From assembly GCA_025765595.1 (NCBI GenBank), contig JAIVFH010000022.1, positions 310,001 through 374,000 on the forward strand: a stretch of 64,000 nucleotides of DNA, read 5' to 3'. Under the pieces are notes generated by a model. It was not told where the DNA came from and did no database searches. It saw only the letters and a list, made by a program, of their open reading frames with translations. The number at the start of each line of letters is the position of its first letter. Within the stretch, counting starts at the first letter, position 1. Origin of the DNA: Obelidium mucronatum (Eukaryota; Chytridiomycota; Chytridiomycetes; Chytridiales; Chytriomycetaceae). A program made the translations under genes and the position numbers. Below are positions 1-14,622 of the stretch, in pieces.

Positions 1-1
1 A

Positions 2-160
2 CAGTCATATCAAGAGTTGATTTCTGGTGGATTCGATGCAGAGATTTTGATATGGTCACCAACTTATCTCAGAGAGTCGGGGTTTGGAGATGGCGATCCA
101 GAGTATGAGAGGGCAATGATGGATACTTGGAGTGATGATGGTGGTGTGATACTAGAATAA
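2..160 (+). CDS. C-terminal end of a WD-repeat protein (5' part outside window)
   Basis: The window opens inside an exon that is open in frame 2 and ends at TAA 158-160. The 52 visible residues include ISGGFDAEILIWSP, which matches the last strand of a WD40 blade (S/GG-D-x-x-I-x-I/V-W), followed by an acidic tail ending in DDGGVILE. Only the last blade is visible, so the function cannot be named. It converges with the next gene; the stop codons are about 80 bp apart. Confidence 0.6.
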   Translation, partial: QSYQELISGGFDAEILIWSPTYLRESGFGDGDPEYERAMMDTWSDDGGVILE

Positions 161-240
161 AAAGAGCTGTGGAGTTTTTGACACCCCCTTTTTATTCTAA
201 TCATAAATCTCCAAAATAAAGTTAAAAAACAAAAGTAATT

Positions 241-1761
241 TTAAACAGAATTTGATGAGTTGAAGCATTGAAATAAGTCATCAAGAACGCAATTGCCTTT
301 CTTGGAATCGGAGTCACCACGGAACAGAATATCCATCATTTCTTTCTTGAGAGCCGCGGTTTCTTGTCCTTGAATCGTGCCGCCATCCATGTTCTTGAGT
401 TTCATTTGCTCATACTTTGTTTGCTCAATGATCCGCATAATGTGATTTAAGCAAACAATTTCTGCACGCTGCTGGAGATATGTCCGACGTTCTAGCTCTT
501 TTGCTCGCTTTTCAAGTTCCATGGAAGTTTGAATTTGAAGAGCGATTTCTTCCCGACTGACTCGAATTGGCACTTCGATTGCTGTTCAAAGGGTACGGGG
601 TTATAGTGCGTGCAGCAAGCAGGAATAAAAGGCGGAGAAGAAGTTAAAAAAGGCATACGTTTAGCTTTGACCCTGGTATTCAACTGAGTCACTGTCTGTG
701 CTTGAAATTTAAAAACAACCCAAAATGATGAAACTATACACGCCATTCAAAATAAACGGGAAACAGTGAAAAGAAAGAAAAAACAAACATTACCTTCACC
801 CAACCGCTTCCGGTTGTTTCCATTGAATAAGCCCTCGCTTTTTCTCGATTTCCTGTTGAAAACAAGTCATTACTGGAGACACTACCGACTCGCTCCGACA
901 AAGACTCGATATCATCTTCTTCCCCCCACTGACAAACACGCGATCTTCCCCCGCCGTCATCCATGGTTTCCACAGAATTCGAGATATTTCTCCCGGGTTT
1001 TGAGTTTAGCAGCTTGTATTGCAGCGCCTCTGCATCGGTGAATGGTTTCGACGACAGCAAGAAAAAGGAGCTGTCGCGTTTTGAGAGCGATTTTCGGGAG
1101 GACTCTCCTTTCGCCAACGACGAAGGATATCCCAGCGTCTGACGAGATCGCGTTGTTGTTGCTGCAGGCGGTGATGATCTTGAAGATGATATGATCCCAG
1201 TTGTTGATGTTTTCTTGTTCATCAAGACGATTGAATTCGACCTTGAAGATGATTCAGAAATGGTTGCGGTGCTGTTTGAGATGGACGCGATAGAAACTGT
1301 TTTCAAAAGTTCACGGTTTTTCAAGAGATGGGATGATGCAGAAGATGTATGTTGAGGTGGTGTTGGAGCAGTTTGGGATATTCGTGAAGGAGATGATTTT
1401 CGGAGTTCTGCAAGTTTCGGAATTTGAGAACGCAATCCCGCAGCTCGGAATCGGTTCTCTGGAGTGATGGGGTGGGGTGAGGGTGTTGTCATTCGGATCG
1501 AATCTGAGAGGCCACCTCCTGCAGAAGGTAACCCTGCCAAGAAAGGTTAAGTTAATATTTCGGAAAGTGTTGAATTGAGAACTGTTTACTACCAGCAGAG
1601 ACTGGCAGGCATATTGCACGATCTCCTCGCAGAAGAGATCCAGTGGTTAAGTAGTCCGTTGAGTCAATATGACCATCTTTGGTGGATGTTTCGGGCACAC
1701 CCTTCCGCCCCCGTGATGCTGCGCTATTTCCAAGCCGAGGAGCGGGAGAGTTGAGATACAT
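241..1761 (-). CDS. Uncharacterised Ser-rich protein with C-terminal coiled coil, 4 exons including a 37-nt microexon
   Basis: Coding exons read 1761-1593, 1533-794, 695-659 and 581-241, giving 428 residues with phase kept at all junctions. The start is the first ATG of the open frame (1759-1761). Residues 1-300 are Ser/Thr/Pro-rich and low in complexity, typical of disordered regions. The last ~110 residues are a charged helix with heptad character (SMELEKRAKELERR), probably a coiled coil. The 37-nt exon at 659-695 is needed: exons 2 and 4 do not join in frame without it, and it has AG and GT borders. No family was recognised. It is divergent from CDC48 across ~500 bp. Confidence 0.65.
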
Positions 1762-2261
1762 ATATTAGAGGGAAAAAATCACGCTTCACGACGGTTTTTT
1801 TTTTCAGGTTGCTGTTTGAAGGAGAATGGGATTTTCATGCAATGAATTCATGAAACGCTTGATTATTTAAGTAAATGAGATAGAAAATAGAGGAAATTAG
1901 AGACGCGCAAGAGCTGATTTGAATTAGAGAAAAGGTTCCACAGGATTCTACAGTTATTGCTTTACAAAACGATTTCGTGGCATTTTTCCAAACAACAAAA
2001 AAGGTGAAGAAATTAGGCCGCGTCACCCACACCACCACCCAACTCGTTACCTTCCGCAGCCAGCACTCCAGCAGTATGCAGACATTCAAAGCAATGCTAG
2101 CAATTATTTCTGTGATGCGATGGGAATCACTGACGATAAGCTGTCACTTGTGATTTATCCGTTGCTTGGCCTCCACCCCCCTCTTCCCCCTCCTTCCTGG
2201 CACACTGTCCTAGGCTGACAACTAAATCAGTGTATTTCAACAGGCATTTATATATTGAATC
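1762..2261. other. Intergenic region between divergent genes (no gene seen)
   Basis: This is a 500-bp shared upstream region of the coiled-coil gene (-) and CDC48 (+). It holds a short T run at ~1796-1803 and C-rich pyrimidine tracts at ~2170-2195 near the CDC48 start. No TATA box or long ORF with family character was seen. Confidence 0.5.
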
Positions 2262-5068
<2,807 letters not shown>

Positions 5069-5245
5069 TTATGAATTTGTGTATTGCATTCTTCTTTCAG
5101 GGGTCTGTTTATTCTCTCAATTAGTTACTACTTTATTCTTGCTGTTGTGTAATAAAACGCGTGTTGAAAAACAAATAATAAGTAGCAGTTTATTGGCAGT
5201 TTATCTGGATTTGATAATAGAAGGAAGGATCTTTTCCAGTTTGTT

Positions 5246-5741
5246 TTATTGAGTGAAAAAATCAAACAACTGCACTGAACCCATCACTTTTGCTTCTCCT
5301 TCTTGGCCACCTACGACGAACCTCACCCGGCCTTCATCCACAGTTCCGTCCCTCCGAACGTGGCGATACAAGCAACTAGTTCCAAATGGACAAGTCCCTT
5401 CACCAAAATTATAGTGCTTGCAATCAATTCGATGCATTCGTTTCTTGTATGCTTCCAACGCGGCTTCTTTCCCTTCCGGGTCAACGATCCAAATACTACT
5501 CGGGATGATGATGTGGGTGATTTGTCGACAAATTGGACATGCCTGCAATAGAAATATTCATTTATGGACTGGACGGACGGACGGACGGAAAAGAACAAAG
5601 GAAAAAAACAAACAAATACCTTTGAATTATCCATCCCTTCATTTTGTCGCCATTGTCGAATACATTCCAAGCATACACAATGTTCACAGCCTTTTTTTTT
5701 TTTGATTTTGTTTGGTGGAATCGTCGAAAGTATAAGCAAAG

Positions 5742-5788
<47 letters not shown>

Positions 5789-7540
5789 AAAGTTGACTAC
5801 TCAACTCAACAGCCCAAACCTGGGATCTCTCTTCCGCAAGACACGTTCAAAGCAAACGACACAATCCATTTCACTGCTTATTCGACTGGCATCAATAACA
5901 CTGCTGTTATCCACGCCTACAACAGAGTGGAGGCTGTGCGCAGCGGCGGCGGCGGTTCCTCCTCCTCCTCCTCCTCCAGGACCAATCCCAAATCCACCAC
6001 CACCACCACCACCACCAATAGAAGAAGAAGCCGACGGAGATCCATAGTTCCTGATATCACTATTAGCGCAATCTTCCAAATGCTTATCCCGAAGCTCCAA
6101 GTTTCGTGGGTGTAGACAAAACTTTTGACATCGCGGGCATTTGAGGCCGTGTGTGTATCTGCATTTATCCGCGAATCGACATAAACCTAAATGTTTTTTT
6201 TTTTTTTAGAATGACGGTGACGGACAGACAAACAAACAAACAAACAAACAAACAAACAAACAAACAAACAAACAAACAAACAAACAAACAAACAGGGGGG
6301 CAATGGAACACACTCGCCTAGAGTGATAGAAAAGAAAAAGAAGGAAAAGTATATCGCCTACGGCAATGAATGCGGCTGTAGAAAAGAAAAGGAAGAAAAG
6401 TTTATCGCCTACGGCGATGGATGCGGCAAGTAGAAAATAATCTCTACAGACGGCGATGGTGAAAAGTAAAGTAAAGAAAATACATTGCCTGCGGCAATAA
6501 TCGCCTGCGGCCTTTGAAATGACCGCCTTACGGCATAAAATCAATAGATACCATTATAAGCAAATGGACACAACTCATCATTTTCTGCCGAATTAAAAAA
6601 TCTCGTGGTAGAGTGAGACGACAACTGATTTGCATCGACAGAAATGACTTCGGATCTGATGGTAGCAGGAGAAGTGATTGAACCCAAGCGACCAGGCATG
6701 ATTCGTTGAGGAGAAACAGTTGTGGTCGAAGCACCTCCAGTATCCGACGAGCCCAAAGGAACGGACGGAGATGTTTTTGCAATGACAGAATAAGGCTTCA
6801 CACCCATGGATTGATGTTGTTGTCGCTGTTGATTGATTTGAGCAGCCGTTAAGCTCGGATAGGCCTCCTTCAGAAGATTGTCATCGTCAATGCCATGATC
6901 GTCATCGTCATCATCGCCATCATCATCAAACAGTTCGCCGTTGGTATCGCCATCATTGAATTCGTCGTCCAGCTTGAGAGCCGTGTTGAATGCGGGGAAG
7001 GGGTCCTGGGCAATATGCTTTGACCGGTTGAGCGGGGCGGCCCAATAAACCACGCGTTTCGCTTACCCTGTCGCCGCTTGGACTCGGCAGCACGTCGACG
7101 GCGGCGTAGTCGGCGGGCCACGGCGCGGCCACGAAGCTGAGATCTGATTGGACGGCGGGCAGCGTCGGGTCGAAGGCGTCGAAGAAGTCCGTCTGCGTCG
7201 GCAGCGCGACGGCCGCAAACACGCGCGGCGGCGGCGGCGCGGCGGGCGGCGGCGGCGGCTTCGGGCGCGAGTGCGTCAGCGCGCAGGCGGCGCCGAAGCG
7301 GCAGTTGCCCTGCAGAAAGACTGGCCGGGCGGCGGCGTTCGGTTAGGTCAGGGCGCAGGCAAGTCAGGGCGAGCCAGGCGCGCCCGGACATCGAGTCAGG
7401 AGCGACCCGCCCGCCAAGGACAACAAACAACACTCACACGTGCAGATCTGCTCGTCCACGGCTGCGTGCGAAAACGGACACGCGGCGCCCTTGCGGCACT
7501 GGCCACGCTGGTGGAAAATACAGGTGCGCTGGGGTGCCAT
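5246..7540 (-). CDS. Makorin-type RING/CCCH zinc-finger E3 ubiquitin ligase
   Basis: Exons 7540-7438, 7320-7067, 7005-6552, 6186-5806, 5690-5620 and 5542-5246 give 519 residues. The full makorin order is visible: two N-terminal CX7CX5CX3H fingers (C7-H25, C33-H51), an acidic/Ser linker, a third CCCH (C265-H283), the makorin Cys-His segment LKCPRCQKFCLH, a RING (CVVC from C379 to ACPIC near 423), and a C-terminal CCCH (CKHYNFGEGTCPFGTSC). Makorins are RNA-binding E3 ligases. A Gly-rich stretch precedes the RING. The 365-nt intron 3 holds the hairpin repeats and a (TTTG)n tract; intron 4 holds a ~50-nt poly(A/T) run. Exons 1-2 are strikingly GC-rich compared with the rest. The start was chosen at MAPQRT; an in-frame ATG lies a few codons upstream. 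Confidence 0.92.
6226..6294. repeat. (CAAA)n microsatellite in makorin intron 3
   Basis: About 17 tandem CAAA units on the + strand, which read TTTG in the sense strand of the makorin intron. It lies just upstream of the intron acceptor (6187-6188) in transcript orientation. Confidence 0.95.
6300..6545 (-). repeat. Divergent hairpin repeats of the CCGCC-GNA-GGCGG family in makorin intron 3
   Basis: Several short palindromes separated by T-rich spacers in the sense (-) strand. Arms vary as ATCGCC/GGCGAT, ATTGCC/GGCAAT and related pairs around a GNA centre. The outer bases change in matched pairs, so the fold is kept. The same family makes up the array in the TLD gene intron. Confidence 0.8.
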
Positions 7541-8079
7541 TTTGGTATTTTGCTCTTTCACCATCACTGCACTCCTCTGCACCCTTCCTTGAAATCAAAT
7601 CAATCTCAACAATACTATAAATACAACCAAAGAGCGATGCTGTCTGTGTCTCATCATTGCGCGATTTCTATCTAGAGTACCCAATTCTTAAAAACCATAT
7701 CCGAGTCCAACATTCACAAGACTCCATGACAATCACCTTACACTAATATATTATGATTGCATTCAACGTAGTAAAGTGTGTGTATGGATGGATTTCAAGG
7801 TGGTCTTGGGACTGCAATATCACCACAATACTCACTCCAACCTTTGAAAACAACATCGCATGGTAGGCCAACCTGAAACACCATGAATCATGATTGATCT
7901 TCATGGAAGACACTGCCGACAGATCGTGTTGTTACAATCATCAATAAATTTCATTCCATACTTTCTAAGATGCATGTGGTCCTCAAAAATTCAGTTTCAG
8001 AATCAGTTTCCCTGAAACTCAAATACCCCGAGCCGTTTTTTCCGTTTCAAACAAAAAAATATCCTTGAAACACCCGCCG
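7541..8079. other. Intergenic region (no gene seen)
   Basis: A ~540-bp AT-rich region between the makorin start (-) and the first LPMO gene (+), serving as upstream region for both. No convincing ORF or RNA gene was seen. Confidence 0.5.
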
Positions 8080-9700
8080 ATGCATATCTCAGCTATTGCA
8101 AGTCTTTTGGTCTTGGCTGTGTCCCAAGTTGCTTCTCATGGAATGATGAACTGGCCCATCCCAAGACCGCTTCCCGGTGACCAACAAAATGGATTCACTT
8201 ACGCCCGTGCAGCTTCCAATAGGAACACTGCTGTTCATCCAGACCCAGATATCAATTGCTCTTACCTTCCCCAAGGCCCAGTATTCACCCAAGTCATGGC
8301 ACCAGGCCCAGCTGTCATCGATTACACTATCACAGCCTGGCACAACGGAGGCTGCATCATTTACCTTTCCCGAGACGGTCAAAAAACTTGGGAAGCGATT
8401 GGTGAAGACAAGACTTGTGGTGTCCAGAGTTTGAATCCATCAGGCCGAGGCTCCATCAACGTTGTCCTTCCAAGCGGTACCTACAACGCCGTCTTGAGAT
8501 GGTACTACCTGGCAGACAATGGTGGTTCTCCAAACGAATTTTTCAACAACTGTGCCGATATTTCTGTTGCCGCTTCTGGTTCAAACAAGCACGAAAAGGT
8601 TGAATTTCTTGGTTCCCCTGCCGCAGGATACATTGCTCTTGCCAAGTCTCCGTCAAAGTACTTTGACAGCTCGTGCCCCCAAACTGGTGCAACCTTGTGT
8701 TCAGACAACAAAAAGTTTATCAACCAATGCGTTAGCCTGGCTGCCGGTGGGGGCTGGTCTGGAGGTAGCTCTTGGTTCAGCTACCAATGCCCTGATGGTA
8801 CCACCTGTCAGGCCGACAGTTGTGTTGGTTCTAATGGAAAGCCGCAACCAACAGTTGCTCCTCCAAAGGTTAGTTATTCTTACAACTTTATTTGATCAAT
8901 GAATACCTTTTAAAGACTAAATCTTTGTTTTCAACCCATAAAAGACTGCCTCCACAATCGCACCATCACCCATCAAAACCACCACTACCACCACCACAAC
9001 AACAACAGCTGCCGGAGGAAGCACCGGTGGAGACGGCACCCCATGTGCTAAAGATAACGAACTTAGATTACCTGTTCCACAAGGCCTCGATTGCCACAAT
9101 GTCAAGGAAGCATGTCAAACCCACTGTTTCTCCAACAAATGGTACAACATTGAGTTTAATAGATGTTACGATGAGAAGGATGGAAGTGCAATGCAGTGGT
9201 GCAGATGTGACGGTGTTACCTGGTATGGCGCCGTTTTTGGAAAACCAACGAAAGCTTGTCCTACCGATGGCGGCTCAAACCCGGGTCCTGCCCCCGCAAC
9301 TACTGCTACTACCACTACTACTACTACCACAACCGCTGCCCCGACCGTGCCAAAAACGACAACCACTAGTACCACTACAACCAAAATTATTAGACCTACA
9401 GCAACAACTACTACTACAACTACTACAAAATCCATTGTATCTACTTCAGTCCCAAAGACGACGACAACAAAAAAGACCAAGACGACCACCACGACCAAAA
9501 AGAAGACTACTACCACCAAGACCAAGAAGCCAAAAACAACCACCAAAGTAGTCAAGCCAACTAGTTCTCCTACTGACTCTTCACCATTGGGTCAAGCTTG
9601 CACTGCTTTTGGTACCTCTCAGTGCATTTCTGGAGTTACATATGTTTGTAACGGGATGCCACATGTCTGGCAAGTTTGGTATACCCGTCCTTCTTGTTAG
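8080..9700 (+). CDS. Secreted AA11-like lytic polysaccharide monooxygenase with Cys-rich modules
   Basis: Exons 8080-8868 and 8945-9700 give 514 residues. A signal peptide (1-19) ends so that the mature protein starts at His20 (HGMMNWP), as needed for the copper histidine brace. The second brace His lies in ITAWHNGGC, matching the HxGGxC pattern of AA11 chitin-active LPMOs. The usual axial Tyr near the C-terminal end of the core is Phe (EFFNNCADI). After the core come a Thr-rich linker, a Cys-rich module (CAKDNELRLP to KACPTDG), a second long Thr/Lys linker, and a terminal module with CISGVTYVCNGMP and QVWY that looks carbohydrate-binding. AA family assignment is inference from motifs. The ATG at 8080 places the signal peptide correctly. 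Confidence 0.85.
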
Positions 9701-10175
9701 ATGATTGTATCTCTTTTTCTGTCTCTCTCTCTCGTTGGCGTTTTTTGTCTTTTTGTTTTCTGTTGTTTTCTCATTTTTTGGTCATTTTTTTCAATTCTGC
9801 ATTTCATCAATAAACGTAGAGAACGTTCCAACAACATGTTACATCATCAGTTTTTGTTGAAGATGCCCAAACGAATGAGCTTGCAGAACGAAAAGGGTTC
9901 ACAAACCAGACTGCCAAATGCAGTAGTCACTGCTTTTGATCATGTGACCAAAGTGTCAAAAAAGTGGTTCAACTTTGTTCTGCTTTGAACTTCAAATATA
10001 ACATGTGCCGCCCTAAAATTCAATTGACATGTCCAACAAACATCTTCACGGAAAAAAAATTCATTATCTAGCTAGTACTAGGCTTTTCGGATATAAAAGA
10101 CCAAAGAAGTCAACATCTTGGCCAGATTGAATTTTCTGCCTTGTCAAGTCACTGAAAGTTTATTACTAAGCACCT
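9701..10175. other. Intergenic region between the tandem LPMO genes
   Basis: T-rich 3' region of the first LPMO gene, then the promoter of the second. An AATAAA-like signal (CAATAAACG) occurs near 9808. No ORF with family character was seen. Confidence 0.5.
10091..10098 (+). promoter_or_regulatory. TATA-box-like element upstream of second LPMO gene
   Basis: ATATAAAA lies about 85 bp upstream of the ATG at 10176, in an otherwise mixed sequence. The position fits a TATA box with a short leader. The first LPMO gene has no equally clear element. Confidence 0.5.
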
Positions 10176-11046
10176 ATGATGATTTATCAAATCTATGCCC
10201 TCGCGAGCCTGCTTGCTTCCCCCGCCATCGCCCATGGAATGATGAACTGGCCGATTGCAAGACCCCTTCCAGGCGACCAACAAAACGGGTACACCTACGC
10301 CCGCGCAGCCTCCAACCGAAACTTTGAAATCCAACCAAACCCAGACATCAACTGCTCCTACCTCCCCAGCGGCCCGATTTACACACAAGTCATGAAACCT
10401 GGACCCGCTACCGTTGACTACACGATTTCCGCCTGGCACAATGGAGGATGCACTGTCTTCCTTTCGCGCGATAACCAAAAGTCGTGGGTGCCTATTGGCC
10501 AAGACCCCACATGCGGTGTACAAAGTCTGAATCCATCGGGTCGCGGGTCCATCAACGTCACGATTCCAAGTGGGACTTACCATGCGATTCTGCGATGGTA
10601 TTATCTCGCTGATAATGATGGTAACCCAAACGAATTCTTCAACAACTGCGCCGACATTTACGTGGCTCCAACGGGGAACAATAATCACGCCAAAGTCGAG
10701 TTCCTTGGAAGACTGGCGGATTCAAGTTTCGTTGCGCTGGCAAAGTCGCCATCGAAATACTATGAGGCGTCTTGTAAGGCTGTGGGGGCTACCATGTGTT
10801 CGGAGAATTCGGGTTTTATTAATCAGTGTGTTGGACTCGCGGCTGGTGGTGGTTGGGTGGGTGGGTCGTCCTGGTTTGCGTATCAGTGTCCTACGGGTGC
10901 GGTGTGTAAATCTGTGGATGGTGTGGATATGTGTGTTGGTTCTGATGTTCTCGTTCCTCCGCAACCTACATCTCTGTTTACAACTACAGTTGGTACTACT
11001 ACTACTACCACTACTACCACTGCTACTACTACCACTACTACCACTG

Positions 11047-11093
<47 letters not shown>

Positions 11094-11489
11094 GCTACTA
11101 CTGCTGCTGCTAGTACTACCACCACCACCACTACTACTACTACAAGCGCGATTCCATCGCCACAAACATCGACAACTAGCACTGTTGCGATTCCATCTCC
11201 ACAACCATCACCAGCTAGTACTACAGAAACAGCACGCTCAGAACCGCCAGTTGTCATTACCACGGAGGCCTTCACGGCGACCAGCACCACCGCCACCACC
11301 ACCACTACAGAGGAATTGATTGAGAGTACTACCCCAACTGTTGGTGCAACTGTTTCCCCAACTACTCCAGTATCTCTAGTTGGACAAGAATGTGCAGTAT
11401 TTGGATCTTCCAAATGCGTGGATGGGGTTACGTATGTGTGCAATGGAATGCCATTTGCATGGCAAGTATGGTACAAGGGCGGATGCTGA
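10176..11489 (+). CDS. Secreted AA11-like lytic polysaccharide monooxygenase, tandem paralogue
   Basis: Intronless, 437 residues. It has the same layout as its upstream neighbour: signal peptide with cleavage before His20 (HGMMNWPIARP), second brace His in ISAWHNGGC, Phe at the axial Tyr position (EFFNNCADI), a core ending near PTSLFTTT, a long poly-Thr linker encoded by an ACT/ACC microsatellite (~10990-11150), then the Cys-containing terminal module (CVDGVTYVCNGMP, QVWYKGGC). It lacks the extra middle Cys-rich module and the intron of the first copy. The two genes clearly arose by tandem duplication. A role in oxidative attack on chitin or a similar polymer is inferred from the family. Confidence 0.85.
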
Positions 11490-11728
11490 ATGAAAAAACC
11501 CACCAAAAAAGGAACGAAAAACAACTTGAACCGAAATAAAGCCCTTACTTAAAAACTCTACAATAAACAATGCCTTCTTTTTTTTCTTCTATTTTTTTTT
11601 TTTGCTGTGGTGGTGGAGCCGAAAAAGGGGGAGGAGGGGCCGGAAAAAATCTATTCCCATACTATTTGATTTTTTTAATCAAAGAATTGAACCAGAAAGG
11701 AAAAAAACAAAAAAAAACACAACAAACG

Positions 11729-12774
11729 ATGTCACAACTGGCCAATGACCGACTGTTGTCAGAAGCAACGCTGACTGTATCTTCAACAGACACAACGTCC
11801 CCGGAATGCCTTAACAACAAGTGCTCTGTGCAACAGATTGCAAACGACGGATCTGGAAAGGAAGGCTTTGATGAGACCTTCTGGCAGAGTGCGTCTGATG
11901 TTCGATGTCGCTTCAACCAATGGATTAAGGCCAAGTTTGTCCAGCCGCGGTCTATATACTCCTTTTCTATCCAGTGAGTCAAACCAACAGAAACCTGATA
12001 TGCTATCCAATCAAAAAAACCTGAGTGCGGGTGTCTGATCATCTCTCTTAAAAAAAGGTACGGCTCCTTGATCGAAACGTCAACTTTAGCGCAAGATGGT
12101 GCCCATATTGCTGCGGCCCCACAATTCACATTTCTATTGATCAAGAGTGATAACTCTACGGTGGATGCAACTAGCTCGCTCTCCTGCCTCAAGAAAACCA
12201 TCCCTGCCTCCACAAAAAGCAAAAACGAGACAGTGATGGATACTTGCACCTTGGCGTGGTCGAATGAAGTCGTTGGGAATGTTGCTGGCAATGCAGCTGG
12301 TGTGCAATGGGTATGGACAAACTTGCACAACAACCCTTGTCAAATGAACATCAATGAGGTGAGTGTTTCTTTTTTTTTTTGGTATACTGTCAGCTTCTTA
12401 TCCTGATCGGTTCCCCCACCTTCCCGTGCCAATAGCTTATTTTAACGGGGGGTCCTGCTTCGACAAACGGGGTGAACCCAATCGATGGAAGCTCTTCTGG
12501 ATTCTTTGGGTTTCTGACGGGTCTATTTGGAGGCGGCAGCGGTAACAGCGGCCCAACCCTTCCGCCGCCACCTTCTCAACAGGGATTACCCATTTGGTCC
12601 ACCATCGTCATGGTTCTGGCGGCAGCGATTCTTGGAGTTGTGGGCACTATTATTTATATGAGACGACGTAACGTCACTCTGCGAAAGCAAGTCAGAAGAA
12701 TGTTGGCCGAAGATCGTATTGGAAGAGCCAACAACAGTAGCAACAACAGCGACTTTCTTGTCAACCGAGGTTAA
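11729..12774 (+). CDS. Uncharacterised single-pass membrane protein
   Basis: Exons 11729-11973, 12058-12358 and 12436-12774 give 294 residues, all junctions in phase. No clear signal peptide. Residues 1-180 form a folded-looking region with several Cys residues (PECLNNKC, SSLSCLKK, DTCTLAW, NNPCQ). Residues 183-232 are Gly/Ser/Pro-rich. One transmembrane helix lies at ~235-256 (STIVMVLAAAILGVVG), followed by a basic stop-transfer MRRR and a short Asn-rich tail. No family was recognised. The open frame extends upstream into low-complexity sequence, so the start at MSQLANDR is a choice based on composition. Confidence 0.7.
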
Positions 12775-12972
12775 GGAATAAATAAAAAGAAACCCTTTTT
12801 GTTTTGCACAAGAGAGACATTTATTTTCCGTTCTTCCTGTTCAATGTTAAAACACGCCTTATCTTGTTTTACTACAGTAATGAAAATCACTAAAATGCGA
12901 TTCAATAATATGTAATTCCAATTATCTCCTTTTGATATACAAGAATGGAAACAAAAAAATCAAAAAAAAATA

Positions 12973-14392
12973 TCAGTAATCACTCTCCTTTTCGGCGTTC
13001 ACTCCCAAAGGCACAAAGAACGCCAACAAATCTCCCATCGTCAGGACTCCCACTGGTTTCTCCTCTTCATCCTCCACCCACACACGATGGATCCGACTCT
13101 CCAACACAATCTTCACAGCATCTTCAAACACCATCTCACGACTCACACAGCGTAGTTGATCCGCCTTGATCTGATCAACGCCACGCGACTTGCTGCGAGA
13201 CTCAAGGTATTCGAAAACAGGAAGGAGCAATGACTCCAACGATTCCATATCGGCAGTAAGACCACGCAAATCAGAGGCAGATAGATTTGCAACCATTTGA
13301 CCTGTTTTGGGACTCACAACGGCGACAGCACTGACGCGATGGAGATACATTATTCTGAAAGCAGCGAGAGCTGTATAAGTGCTTGGAACTGTGATGATTC
13401 TTGTTGTCGTTACGTCTGTTGAAGCCTTGGATTTGGGAGTGAGGATTTGGTTCGGGTCGTTTTCAAGGCTTGTCAGATTTCGCACATTCTTTTGGGCGAA
13501 ATGTTCCACCTTTTCAATGGAAGATTTGAGGAGAAGTGAGATGGAAGTGGGGCTGATGGTGTCGCGATACGTGTGGAGGAAATGCAGTAAATCAGTCTAT
13601 CAGTGGTATGTTAAAAAATCTTTGAAGGCAACAACAGGAATGGATTGGAGAAAGGTTACCTGGGTCACCATCACGACGCATCCGTCGCCACCTGTAGGAA
13701 CATCTTCGTCGTCGAAAGTGACATTTCTGACGGCCTCGTCAACGTCGATAATTAGCATGCGATGGTATGGTGGAGTTGTTATCATCTGAAGGAGAGACGA
13801 GATAGGTTCCGTGGAATGTAACGTCCATGACATACTGCTTTCAGCAGTGTATCCAACAAGATTAGACACTGGTGTTGAAAAGTAGACGTCAGCCTCAGTG
13901 TCTAAATCACGGAACTTCTTGAAGCTTGTTCCAGTTTCTGCAGCAGTATTGAGTGCCCTAATAATAATGAATAGGTAAGTATTCCATGATGCAAATAAAG
14001 TCAATAAAAAACCAACTCAACTCAAGATCATCAAACAACTTTTGGAACACGGTCCACGCAAGAACATCATAAATCGAAACAATTCCAATAAACTTCTTTT
14101 GTTTTAAATCAGTAGATTCAATGTACACGGGAACGGCAAGCAGTTGCTTGTCCGCCATCAGCTTCAGCACATCACGTAATGGTGTGTCCTGGTGCACAGA
14201 AATCAAGGGAAGAGCAATATTATTTGGCTGACGCGACCGTTTGTGGGCAAGCAAAGTAGCGATTGGGATTGCATTCAGGGACTCGTACACTTCTTTGGCG
14301 GCCGCTGCAATGACAGGGTCCAGCTTGGGTTGCTTTGTAATTGGAGCAGTGGTAGTAGTGGCAGCAGAAATAGGGTGCGCAGCAGTTGCCAT
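12973..14392 (-). CDS. CBS-domain protein of the Sds23/Moc1 type
   Basis: Exons 14392-14022, 13957-13660 and 13596-12973 give 430 residues. Four CBS-like segments are visible: PLRDVLKLMADKQLLAVPVY; ISSLLQMITTPPYHRMLIID with VTQ-TDLLHFL; STYTALAAFRIMYLHRVSAV with LSASDLRGL; and VFEDAVKIVLESRIHRVWV with LTMGDLLAFF. CBS pairs bind adenine nucleotides. In yeasts Sds23/Sds24 and Moc1 act in stress signalling and the metaphase-anaphase transition. The Ala/Thr-rich N-terminus matches the variable region of that family. The third exon starts at TDLLHF, where an upstream AG is the only one that keeps phase. Confidence 0.8.
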
Positions 14393-14622
14393 TGTGGTTT
14401 GTTTTTCTTGAATGGGAGAAAGAGTGGCGCGTTTTATAGCTTTTGTGTGAGTGGACCTGAGTCACGATGACTTGATGATTTGGAAACATTGAAAGACATT
14501 GATTCACTCTGCTGCGAGAATAAATAATATTATTGAATTCTTTAAGCCATGTACCATTGTTGTTCTGCCCAAGTATCTTTCCTTTTTTTGTCGTGTTGGT
14601 TTGAAATAAGTGTTCGGACCAA

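Noticed and set aside
7148..7675. Arg-rich 175-codon + ORF over the makorin 5' exons
   Set aside because: Antisense shadow of a GC-rich region; the - strand codes the CCCH fingers.
9166..9555. Val-rich hydrophobic - strand ORF
   Set aside because: Complement of the Thr-rich linker codons of the first LPMO gene. The same appl to the - strand ORFs at 10722-11524.
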